NCBI RefSeq assembly: GCF_036320965.1 | Contig: NC_092232.1 | Span: 60,027,555 to 60,091,554 of the forward strand | Length of the DNA: 64,000 bases | Direction: 5' to 3' | Source: Panulirus ornatus | Lineage: Eukaryota > Arthropoda > Malacostraca > Decapoda > Palinuridae | Shown here: one piece after another, positions 54,480-64,000 of the stretch | Position numbering within the stretch: the stretch's first letter is position 1 | Layout: each line of letters starts with the position of its first letter | Made by a program: the position numbers and the translations under genes | Notes under the pieces: generated by a model | Databases searched by the model: none | Told to the model about the DNA's origin: nothing | What the model saw: only the letters and a program-made list of their open reading frames with translations

Positions 54480-55400
54480 GAGGTGACTTGTTACCCCCGG
54501 CGTAAACACTTATAGGCGGAATCCGGTAACACCTCTTCAATAGCATGTGGAAGACAGAGTAGAGTGGCTAGGCTGTGGAGCATGTTCTCCACTTCAACTG
54601 ACTAATGATATGTTAAGACAACACAAACCACATACATCCATTGTGAGGATGGAATCAGGGATGAAACATCTATAACTAGAAAGGTTAAAGATACAAAGAT
54701 GGTGAAATACCTTTACCTGGGATCAGTAGCACCTGTGGTAATGTACACACCTTTGTAATGCTTGATCACTTACAACTGATCAACTTTAATACGAAACTCT
54801 TAGGTATTATCCTTCAGGAAAACTTTTTATAAATATTTATAAAACACATATATATGTTAGATATACACTATCTCTAGAATATATCTTTACCTGGGACGTG
54901 TAACACTTGTGTGGATAGATACAACTTTGTAATGCATGATCCATTACACGAAATGAACTTCACTAACGAAGAGTTATACAACGCGTTGTTAGAGAACATT
55001 AATCAAATACCTATACAGAATTTTTATGTTAGATAAAAGGCATTTATTACAAGTGAACATAAGAAATGATGAAAGAAAAGGACTTAGATGTAGATGTTTT
55101 ATTAAGAGATAAAATATTCCTGCCTTAAATTGTCTCTCTTGTATTTGATTTTCTGTTAGATACAAACATGCTAATGTAATCTGTTCCTTATGATCATAAA
55201 TGTTTATGTTTTTAAAACATTTCTATCATTTCTTAAGGATTCTGGCTTACAGACCTTGGTTCTGAACAACCATTATAATGCAACACAATACATATTTATC
55301 ATAAACAAATCATTTATCACAATAACCATTATGTTTGTACCAGATTCTTTAAGTCCTCAATCACGTTTGTTAATATATAAGAAATTTTCTCCACATCTCA
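54480..55400 (+). repeat. direct segmental duplication, copy 2
   Basis: Matches 46530-47400; see there. The part 54710-55030 is nearly identical, including AACTTTTTATAAATATTTAT. Confidence 0.85.
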
Positions 55401-55523
55401 ATACATAACATATATCTACACGTGTGGAAATATATGTATATGTTTTACAGTTTTTTCCTTAGCTTTCTTAATCAACGTACAAGGTATATGTCTAAAGAAA
55501 ATACTGGATAAAATCCTAAGTTA

Positions 55524-55524
<1 letters not shown>

Positions 55525-55577
<53 letters not shown>

Positions 55578-55650
55578 AGCACACCTAGTGAAGATTAAGG
55601 GACGGGACAACACGAGTGTACAACTCTCTCCCGTAATACATAAATACTAA

Positions 55651-55691
<41 letters not shown>
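55525..55691. repeat. (GT)n and (AC)n microsatellites
   Basis: GT tract 55525-55578 (one AT unit within) and AC tract 55653-55691. The second is the counterpart of the GT tract at 36944. Confidence 0.97.
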
Positions 55692-55694
<3 letters not shown>

Positions 55695-56610
55695 AGCGGC
55701 GCCAGGCTGGAGGCGGGGCATCGTGACGTCACAGGCAAGTCCCTCCCCCCGCCAGATCCAAACATGTGTTGTGTCTGGTGATGGCGGTTCAAGATTTCCC
55801 ACATTAATATTGATCTTTATATTATCATCCACTCCCAAAGTCACCTGGCATTCTTGTGTTTCAACAACAGACGTGATATATGCAACACCAGGCAAACATT
55901 GTACCATTATCTGATAGGTTAATTGGTGCACAATCAAGAACCAGTGAATTTCATCGCCGCCATAAGTAAGTAAGGAAGGTGACTTTAATGATGATAAATA
56001 CGACCTGGTATGGCTGTGTCTACACACTACCGCCATCTGGTCAACATTGTACATACCAACATTTAAACTCTGACATTCAACCACAAGGTTTAAAGTCGCT
56101 CATGAAAACGCGAACTTAAAATCTATCCATTCAACTCCGTCATTTATTCAGGAACATTTAGTATTCGAGCGTTATCATTTCAGCTGCGTTATTTGATCAG
56201 AGACTTTTAAACTACATTATATAAAGACAAACCTTGAAAGTATGTCATTTAAACGAAAATTTGTGCAAAGCGTCATTGAAACTTAAACTTTTGATCCCGT
56301 CAATAACTTTAAAATTCTCTCAAACAACTGCAAACTTTTAAACTCCGTCAAATTGCAGCTGTTTTAGGAAATGTCTCATTTAATTGAAAAATATTATAGT
56401 CACTTAATTCAACGATATCCTTTGAAGTCTGTCTTTATATAATGAACCATCAAACTCCGTCTCTGGAAATAAACATAAGCTTTAGTTCAGTTACTGGAAA
56501 GGAAGTTTGTACATTCTATTGAAGTCCATCACTTAACGCGAACTTTTAAATCCATCTATTTAGCTGGGCCATTCATTCCCTGGCTACCATTCATAATATG
56601 GCCTTTTAAA
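55595..56610 (-). repeat. inverted segmental duplication, arm B
   Basis: Reverse-complement match of 36041-37045. The nearly identical core is 55692-56085, with TGACGTCA at 55724-55731. Confidence 0.85.
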
Positions 56611-56744
56611 CTCTGTGTCTACGATGTTCTGTTCACCGTTGTCCACAGTATCGAGATAGCACCAGGAACATAAGATAATGCTTCATACCCTCATATACAT
56701 TCCTTACCTCTCATATGTAATGCAACGAAAGCACAGCCCACAGT

Positions 56745-57225
56745 CCACAACCAGGTCCTACAACCCTGTCCTTGGTTTACCCCATTTGATTCATATGTCC
56801 TGCTTCAGTTCACTGATAGCAGGTCGTCCCCTGTAAATCACATCGCCCCAGTTCACTTTATCCTATACACGCCTCTCACGTGACCTTGAGTATATTCAGG
56901 CCCTGATCACTCAAACTCTTGTTCACTTCCTCCATCCATCTCCAATATGGTCGCCCATTTCTTGTCCCCTACACTTCTGACACATGTATCCTCCTTTAAC
57001 CTCCCCACACTCATTCTCTCCAAATGTCTAAACCATTTCAGTACACCTTCTTCTGCTCTCTCAATCATGCTCTATTTATCATCACACATCTCTCTTACCC
57101 TATCATCACTTACTGGATCAACCCGCGTCACACCACATGTTGTCCTCAGACATTTCATTTTCAACACATTCAATCTATCATCAAATCTTCCTCATACTGT
57201 CTCTACCTTCACTGCCGACTGACAT
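56745..57225 (-). pseudogene. old RTE-like LINE relic (C-terminal region)
   Basis: On the minus strand it lines up with the RTE C-terminal region of copy F (segments equal to the AAACCATTTCA, CTCTCTCAA and CACACATCTCTCTTACCCT blocks of 27260-27340). It has many substitutions and no open frame. Clearly older than copies A-G. Confidence 0.7.
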
Positions 57226-57471
57226 CACTGTTCAAACTCAGGAATGTCTATACCATCTTTATTGTACCTGGGCCGCGCCCCAGCCATGTCCTCCTGACTA
57301 AATAGAGCCACACACACACACACAGGCACCAGCTGGACACAATACAGAACACAACACACACAATCCTCCTGGGTCCATCTCACACCACCTACCAAGATGT
57401 GCTCATCTGGCTGACCACGTCCACCCCACCAACACCACCAGCTAACCCCCTGCCCCACCCCCGGCACAATG

Positions 57472-57473
<2 letters not shown>

Positions 57474-57554
<81 letters not shown>
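57474..57554. repeat. (CT)n microsatellite
   Basis: About 40 CT units. Confidence 0.98.
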
Positions 57555-57557
<3 letters not shown>

Positions 57558-58739
57558 ATCCCCCCGCACCGCCGTTCGTCAGTACACTCGACTTGTACCA
57601 ATCACAGCTGGAACACAGAGATATAAGACCAGTTCTATACCTGTTATTGTGAACGTCATCAACAATCCAGGAACAAGTACACAAGCTAAGCAAGTAAACT
57701 GCTGCTCAGTTTTCCACTTATCGACTTAGTTAAGACAAACAAAATATCACCAGGTGTACCACAGTGTTGTGTGCCCGACTGACTCAGTAACATCATTACT
57801 GGAACTCCACCAGAGTTTGTGTTGTCGCTTACCCCTCCGGAGCCACAGTCGACCGACCTCACATAAATAGCAATTGATAGTTTGAGAAAAATAATGATTC
57901 CTGCCTTAAAGGTCAATAGTGAGGAATGGTCGGTCTTCAAGATTATTGCTCTGATGTTAACAAACATGGCCAAGTGAATCTTGTCATTTGTAGTAGAAAC
58001 GTTAATTCTATTATGGAAGTGAGCAATGGAAGGAGTGATGCACATTGATCAGGTGGAGGAAGTAGGTGAGGTAAGGTGTGATGGTCAGTCACACCATTTA
58101 CATGTTGGTCACAGGAAGAGTTTAGTAAACACTATCGTCTCTCACAAGAATGAACCAGGTTTGTTCTGGAGAAGATAAGAGGGAGGCACGCAGGGAGGGA
58201 GGAAGGGAGGCTGCCTAGATGGAAGAGGTCAATTATGGTAAGATTACTGGAATGATTGACATTATAATATCTGATGTAGGAATAATGAGCCTCATAGTTT
58301 GCCTGATCTTCGTAACGTTCATCACGATCACTTTATGTAATAACTCACAATGATATATAATCTCCACATCTCACACCCTCACTCATACTCTAGTTCTTTA
58401 ATATAACACCAGTGCAAAACAAAATGGCTCAGTAACCAAAGATATTAGCGCCGTGTGCCTTAATTACTAATTCATCCTCATTCTTAATAAAAATAACAAG
58501 AACATTCATCTACCGAGGCTTCTAATGAATCTAATAGTCTATCAATGATGACATTTATATTCATCTTCCTTCAACCTTCTGAAATGTTAATCTTCTTTCA
58601 TGTGTGACCTTAAAATCAGTTCAGGTTTTGCCACACTAAAACATTAAATTCATCAACTTGTTATTTTCAACTACTTTCCCATTCCAACTGAGTGGAGCAA
58701 GACAACCCTTTTTTATTGAAGGATAAGTTATGAAGGTTC
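57555..58739. other. unassigned sequence
   Basis: No gene or repeat family recognised. The overlapping short ORFs lack domains. Confidence 0.45.
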
Positions 58740-58915
58740 ACTTCTCTACTCTCGTCCCAAGCCTCTCTCTCTCCTGTCCTGCCTGACTCTCGTCCCAAGC
58801 CTCTCTCTCCTGTCCTGCCTGACTCTCGTCCCAAGCCTCTCTCTCTCCTGTCCTGCCTGACTCTCGTCCCAAGCCTCTCTCTCCTGTCCTGCCTGACTCT
58901 CGTCCCAAGCCTCCT
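58740..58915. repeat. 36-38-bp CT-rich minisatellite, about 5 copies
   Basis: Same unit as 48600-48750 (CTGACTCTCGTCCCAAGCCT), alternating with two lengths. Confidence 0.93.
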
Positions 58916-58997
58916 CCGCCTGTCCTTCCTTTTTCACATAAAGTATCTCTCTTCCAAATCCTCACTTTCCTCACAAACCTATCTCATGTTCAGACTC

Positions 58998-59655
58998 CCT
59001 CATCCCAAGCCTCTCTCTCTGGTACAACCCAACCCTCATCCCAAGCCTCTCTCTCTGGTACAACCCAACCCTCATCCCAAGCCTCTCTCTGGTACAACCC
59101 AACCCTCATCCCAAGCCTCTCTCTGGTACAACCCAACCCTCATTCCGAGCCTCTCTCTGGTACAACCCAACCCTCATCCCAAGCCTCTCTCTCTCTCTGG
59201 TACAACCCAACCCTCATCCCAAGCCTCCCTCTCTGGTACAACCCAACCCTCATCCCAAGCCTCCCTCTCTGGTACAACCCAACCCTCATCCCAAGCCTCT
59301 CTCTGGTACAACCCAACCCTCATCCCAAGCCTCTCTCTCTCTGGTACAACCCAACCCTCATCCCAAGCCTCTCTCTGGTACAACCCAACCCTCATTCCAA
59401 GCCTCTCTCTGGTACAACCCAACCCTCATCCCAAGCCTCTCTCTCTCTCTGGTACAACCCAACCCTCATCCCAAGCCTCTCTCTCTGGTACAACCCAACC
59501 CTCATCCAAAGCCTCTGTCTCTGGTACAACCCAACCCTCATCCCAAGCCTCTCTCTCTGGTACAACCCAACCCTCATCCCAAGCCTCTCTCTCTGGTACA
59601 ACCCAACCCTCATCCCAAGCCTCTCTCTCTGGTACAACCTAATGCTCATCCTAAG
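58998..59655. repeat. 31-37-bp minisatellite, about 19 copies
   Basis: Unit GGTACAACCCAACCCTCATC + CCAAGCCTCTCTCT with a variable CT run. It shares CCCAAGCCTCTCTCT with the array on its left, so one may have arisen from the other. Confidence 0.95.
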
Positions 59656-59889
59656 CCTCTCTCTCCTTCAAAGCCTCACTCTCCGGCCAAACATCTTGTG
59701 TTCAGCCTCTCTCATCCCGAGCCTTTCTCTCCTACAAAGCCTCACTCTCATCCCAGGCCTCCCTCTCCCTCCCTCTACACCAGCGGTATTTAAACATTTT
59801 CAGTGTTGCAGGTCCACATGAATTTGGGGAAGAATTAGAGAAATTATGGAACTCTTTATAATGTGTCCCATTATCACAATGTTGCTTGA

Positions 59890-60100
59890 AATCTTACAGT
59901 TGCACGTGCCGGGCTACCACAATAACCGCCACCTGATTGCCACTCTCCTGGAGGAGGAGGAAGAAGCCGATGTTGTGATAGTAAACATCACATGATGTAT
60001 CACTAATGGTCATAACATCAAACATTATGGCTACACATCCCGACAATCACCAGACTGTGTGTGGCACAGCACGAAGGACGGAGTCGCCCGCCAGTCTTGT
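59890..60100 (+). pseudogene. Jockey-like LINE endonuclease relic
   Basis: Reads YHNNRHLIATLLEE, DVVIVNIT, CITNGHNIKHYGYTSRQSPD and DGVA, matching residues ~8-70 of ORF2 in LINE copies 1 and 2. One in-frame TGA (NIT*CIT). The flanks do not match the LINE, so it is an old fragment. An (ACGT)n run lies near 60172-60190. Confidence 0.75.
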
Positions 60101-60329
60101 ACGAAGCACAATACAATATCTCACTACTTCCTGCCGCTTTCAGTACTTTCTATCAGTCAAGATACTCACACTACGTACGTACGTACGTACATCGTTCTAT
60201 TATCCTTTGTACATCTTCACAACTGGCGTTTTGCACCTTATCTGAATGAGTCAGATCAAATGATTATCAAGGACACAGAACACATAACATTTGTCCACTG
60301 TCTTTTTTCTTTCATACTTTATTTTTCAT

Positions 60330-60515
60330 ATTTGTTTGCCATTTCCCGCAAGAACAAGGTAGCGTCAGGAATAAGTGAATGAATCCTAGAGGGAAACTTA
60401 GTTGGGCTCCTTCCTCTATTCCTTCATTTGAAAAGTAATACAGAAGGGGAAGACTTCCAACCCCCCCAGTTCCCAACCCTCGGTCGCCTTCCACGATATG
60501 CAGAAGATACGTATG
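60330..60515 (-). mobile_element. old SINE-like element with RTE-type tail
   Basis: Reverse complement of the SINE family with many changes: GCCATTTCCCGCAAGAACAA and GGTAGCGTCAGGAAT at its tail end, TCGCCTTCCACGATATGCAG at its head end. Confidence 0.65.
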
Positions 60516-60519
60516 CAGA

Positions 60520-60537
60520 CAAATAGACAGACAGACA

Positions 60538-60573
<36 letters not shown>
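60520..60573. repeat. (GACA)n/(AC)n microsatellite
   Basis: Short GACA run followed by about 17 AC units. Confidence 0.95.
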
Positions 60574-60577
<4 letters not shown>

Positions 60578-60674
60578 GTAGCGCCGAGAATGGATAAAGG
60601 CAAGCAAGGTGAGAATATGTACATGTGTATATATATTCCTATGAGTCCACATGGAAAATGAAACACGATAAGAT

Positions 60675-60718
60675 ACCCAAGTGCACTTTCGTGTAATAAT
60701 CACATCATCAGGGGAGAC
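60675..60718 (-). ncRNA. hammerhead ribozyme motif (Penelope type)
   Basis: Minus strand: CCC, CTGATGA (60711-60705), stem II GTG/CAC, GAAA, palindromic AGTGCACT, TTGGG. Core intact. Confidence 0.62.
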
Positions 60719-60818
60719 ACAAGAGAGAAATATAACAGTCATTTGATATACATCGAATAGACGTAGCTAGGACGCCATATGGTAAACATGTGATTGTCCA
60801 AGACAGACAACGAGTGTA

Positions 60819-61250
60819 TCATAAACTTATAATTTTGCAAATTCCATCAACAATAAAGTTATCTAATTTGTATAGACCATCACTAATATTAAGATTATAA
60901 TTCATCGTGTATTTAATAAAAGAAGATTCAATGATATTTCTCGTGGTAATAGAGTCAGAGTTAATAACTGAGATGGCATTACTCCAGTCAATACAATGAT
61001 CATAGTTTTTAACATGATTAAACAAGGCATTTGATTCTTGTCCCGTTCTTATACTATATTTATGTTACTTAAGTCTAACAGAAAGATCCTTACCAGTCTG
61101 CCCAGCATAAAATTCATCACAATTTCCACATGGCACTTTATAGATGCAACCAAGAGAATTTTCTGGTGAATTCCTGATTAAGATATTGTGTATAGTATTA
61201 TTGTTGCTAAAGGGAACATTTAAGGCAACATGTAAGATGCGGCCCATCAT
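60819..61250 (-). pseudogene. GIY-YIG endonuclease domain of a Penelope-like element, broken
   Basis: Contains NNNTIHNILIRNS, GCIYKVPCGNCDEFYAGQTG (61155-61095) and SVRLK, then a stop at 61063-61065 where the intact copy has a Gln codon (KQHK). The rest (MFNHVKNYDHCIDW, NIIESSFIKY) continues in the same family order to 60819. The stretch before GCIY is linker that is absent from the copy at 18958. Confidence 0.82.
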
Positions 61251-61260
61251 CTAGGGCCGA

Positions 61261-62121
61261 AAGCAACTCAACATTCGCCCCCAGCTAGATAGTGGCACGT
61301 ACCAGGAATCACTTAATTAACTAAAGTAATACAACAACAACAACAACAACAAAGACAACAATAAAACAAATCAATGCGTCCAAAAATCTTTAACAGAACA
61401 AAATTGTGCACATTTGTATAAAATAACAAGAAAAACATTGCTACGTAATAGAATTGTACACATTGGTATAGAATAACAAGAAGAAAAACATTATCAAATA
61501 GCAAAAAAAGTCTATAAATGTTACAGCAAAACAACATAGTCATAAAATCAATAACAAAAATACTTATCTAAATAAAGACAGGAAACAGTAGATACAGAAC
61601 ATGTTTTGTTATATAACAAAGAATTCTCAAAACAATGCACATCAAACACAAGAAGAAATTCTTAACGAAGACAAAATAAAACAATTTAGAAAGATGCACA
61701 TTAACAACCCAGTCTGCAATTCAGTGAAATTCTCTATTTCTTTTTCAACAGAGGAATGTGGTACATTACACAGAGGTAGCCAGTACGATGGTGTTGGGAA
61801 TGGCTTGGTAAACACCACTACTGCCTGCCTGTGGTCACTCCCTTCTGCATTACCACATGAAAATGGCCCAGGGTCATCCTCAACACTGCTCATCTGATTT
61901 AGTTCAAATACAAGTTATAAATCACTATACTACAACTACAGCAACGAAACTAAACTCACTACAAAGTTATTAACTATAGAATACAAACGAAATAATATTA
62001 CAAACACGAAAAGTATTGAAAACACACACACAGCGGAGCAAAGTCATCTTGCAATTAACTTTTAAATCAAAATGTCGGTGTTGATGTAGTGACGTCACAA
62101 CGAGGCCGCCAGTAAAACCAG
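61261..62121. other. unassigned AT-rich sequence
   Basis: Two overlapping ORFs (61601-61897 plus, 61642-61893 minus) have no known domain. A short (CAA)n run lies near 61330-61350. A TGACGTCA motif occurs near 62090. Confidence 0.4.
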
Positions 62122-62382
62122 GCGATTAGAAAACTTGTTCTTGTGTGAGACACAACTTTGCCACGATACCTCCGCTCTACCTCAACCAATTAGAAAACTC
62201 GTTCTTGTGTGACACACAACTTTGCCACGATACCTCCGCTCTACCTCAACCAATTAGAAAACTCGTTCTTGTGTGACACACAACTTTGCCACGATACCTC
62301 CGCTCTACCTCAACCAATTAGAAAACTCGTTCTTGTGTGACACACAACTTCGTCACGATACCTCCGCTCTACCTCAACCAAT
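62122..62382. repeat. 64-bp minisatellite, 4 copies
   Basis: ATTAGAAAACTCGTTCTTGT begins units at 62125, 62189, 62253 and 62317. Confidence 0.95.
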
Positions 62383-62464
62383 TTCCAGGAAATTTTCGGA
62401 AGAAGCATATATTTTGTATTACATATGATTGTTAAATTATCAAAATGCGATGCATATACCCTTT

Positions 62465-62599
<135 letters not shown>

Positions 62600-62799
62600 C
62601 ACAACCATATTGCCTCCATATGTACTGAGACTCACAACAGCGATACGCCTTACTTGTATATGGTTCATTCAGACCAGACGAGCTTAGCCCACCTGGACAG
62701 ACGTGAGATGAGACGCGGAATATGACGGTAACATTACCATGTCACGACAGCCACCGACCCACCGGTGCACCACGGATCAGGCGATGCAGAAACGGGCAG

Positions 62800-63015
62800 C
62801 ATGATGACGACCCTGGCTGCACCTGGACACTGAGGACGTCCAACATGATGACGACCCTGGCTGCACCTGGACACTGGGGACGTCCAACATGATGACGACC
62901 CTGGCTGCACCTGGACACTGGGGACGTCCAACATGATGACGACCCTGGCTGCACCTGGACACTGGGGACGTCCAACATGATGACGACCCTGGCTGCACCT
63001 GCACACTGTGGACGA
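62800..63015. repeat. 44-bp minisatellite, 5 copies
   Basis: ATGATGACGACCCTGGCTGC recurs at 62801, 62845, 62889, 62933 and 62977. Frames are open on the minus strand but no protein family is recognised. Confidence 0.95.
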
Positions 63016-64000
63016 CGATGACGAAGGGAGACTCTTCAAGCAAACCTCATCATAAGTTTACAAGGACGACCTCTTTGTGTTTTCTGTCATCCACTAAGGA
63101 ATATTTGTCAAGCGTTTGGTGTGTCCACAACTGTTTTATACCTTCGGAGTTGTATTTCTTCCTCTCGTGTATCACTAACATTGACTCTCGGGTCGCCTGA
63201 GTTTCACTACAACGAAATTCGCAGACGTTACTAAAGGTGAAACGTAAGACCACGTCAGGTAGTCAACAGATGCGACAAATTGACATAACTATCGTAAAAT
63301 GGTACATTGGATTGTGTTTCCTGCTTGTTTAATTCTTGCTTTGTTTGCATTAACATTTGTCTATTGATTTATAGATTATGGCTGGAGGTAACCATTGTCA
63401 ACTCTTCATAATCAATGATGGTCTGTGGTAGGTTTACTCCCTACACCCATCATCCTTCTTGGTTCCAAATCTATTTCAGGCCACCCAGACCACTGTTGCC
63501 TTGTGGATGTACCAATGTGACCCTATGTTCGTACAATTGTTCTTAAGCCCGTTTCTTAGGCAGTGTTACCTCTGTGTTTTGTGAAAATTGTCTCCTTACC
63601 AGCGAGTATTGTAAGAAAATGGTTTAATAGTCTACCTTGCAACTGCATCAGCTACTACAGATAATCAGAAAGTGTAAACATTCAGCGGTTCATGAATGCC
63701 AAGCGGTTGTTCAAGCCAGGCAAAATGTGTGGATGACCTTGACGTAGTAAGCAATGTGTTGATGAAGTTATGGCCAGTGGTGTGGCGAGGTAGGGTCTGG
63801 GCAGGCAGGACACGATTGAGTGATGTTTCGTATCGTCAAGCCTCATTCCTTCCCTTGTCTATGTTTTACTTTTGATGACATTCATAGAGAATGCAGCTAA
63901 GGAGTTACGTTTTCTATACACAACATAGATGCTATTCGTTTTTACAAAATCGTAGTTTACTTGCAAACGGTAAAATCACTCATATGTAGCTTTGCCAGGT
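63016..64000. other. unassigned sequence to window end
   Basis: No ORF over ~67 codons, RNA gene or repeat family recognised. Confidence 0.45.

Larger units (their letters stand above)
60635..61260 (-). mobile_element. 5'-truncated Penelope-like element
   Basis: Minus strand: GIY-YIG ORF (61250-60819), 3' UTR, hammerhead motif and the terminal GAGTCCAC(A/G)(T/G)GGAAAATG near 60640-60660. The RT part is missing. Same family as 18853-19503. Confidence 0.82.

Noticed and set aside
61601..61897. Overlapping ORFs on both strands
   Set aside because: Neither has a recognisable domain, and the mutual overlap is expected by chance.
62734..63043. Three overlapping minus-strand ORFs with repeated Val/Gln/Ser-rich peptides
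   Set aside because: They are frames of the 44-bp minisatellite.

Overview
The window looks like intergenic, repeat-saturated DNA from an arthropod, most likely a decapod crustacean. This is inferred from the repeat families: an RTE-like LINE and its SINE with (AT)n tails, Penelope-like elements with a GIY-YIG domain, a Jockey-like LINE, and two Gypsy-class LTR elements. Microsatellites and minisatellites are very abundant. There is no bacterial gene organisation. The only host gene I call with high confidence is a tRNA-Lys(CTT) at 43606-43678. One unexplained ORF at 25049-25726 may be a real or captured gene.

Layout. 1-640: tail of an env-bearing Gypsy element with an expanded 17-bp array. 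655-5819: near-complete Jockey-like LINE (minus strand). 6475-10590: nested RTE LINE and SINE fragments separated by (AT)n tracts. 10621-18851: degraded Gypsy/errantivirus-like element with LTR, gag, protease, RT-RNase H, integrase and env. 18853-19503: small Penelope-like element with inverted ends and hammerhead ribozyme motifs. 19504-22513: RTE copy, SINE, AT and GT tracts. 22514-26600: mostly unassigned, with a minus-strand ORF carrying an RFX/D5-like winged-helix signature. 26858-27795: RTE copy. 27960-32450: internally deleted LTR element whose domain order (protease, integrase, RT, RNase H) is that of Gmr1-like Gypsy elements. 32451-34472: SINE and the best-preserved RTE copy. 34505-35520: Penelope relic turned into a 74-bp foldback satellite. 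35583-48750: minisatellite-rich DNA with an hAT transposase relic, tRNA and tRNA-like sequences and segmental duplications. 48757-53924: second Jockey-like LINE. 54480-64000: duplicated segments, old LINE and Penelope relics and more tandem arrays.

How the parts fit together. Nearly every retroelement copy between 6.5 and 34.5 kb starts or ends in an (AT)n tract, and the RTE LINE and the SINE share the last ~33 nt before their AT tails. This suggests one target-primed machinery that both uses and spreads AT tracts. Several tandem arrays grow inside transposon coding sequence without closing the frame: a 30-bp unit in the hAT ORF, a 90-bp unit in the Gmr1-like pol, and a 42-bp unit in the Gypsy leader. 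All transposon genes except possibly the small GIY-YIG ORF carry frameshifts, stops or truncations.
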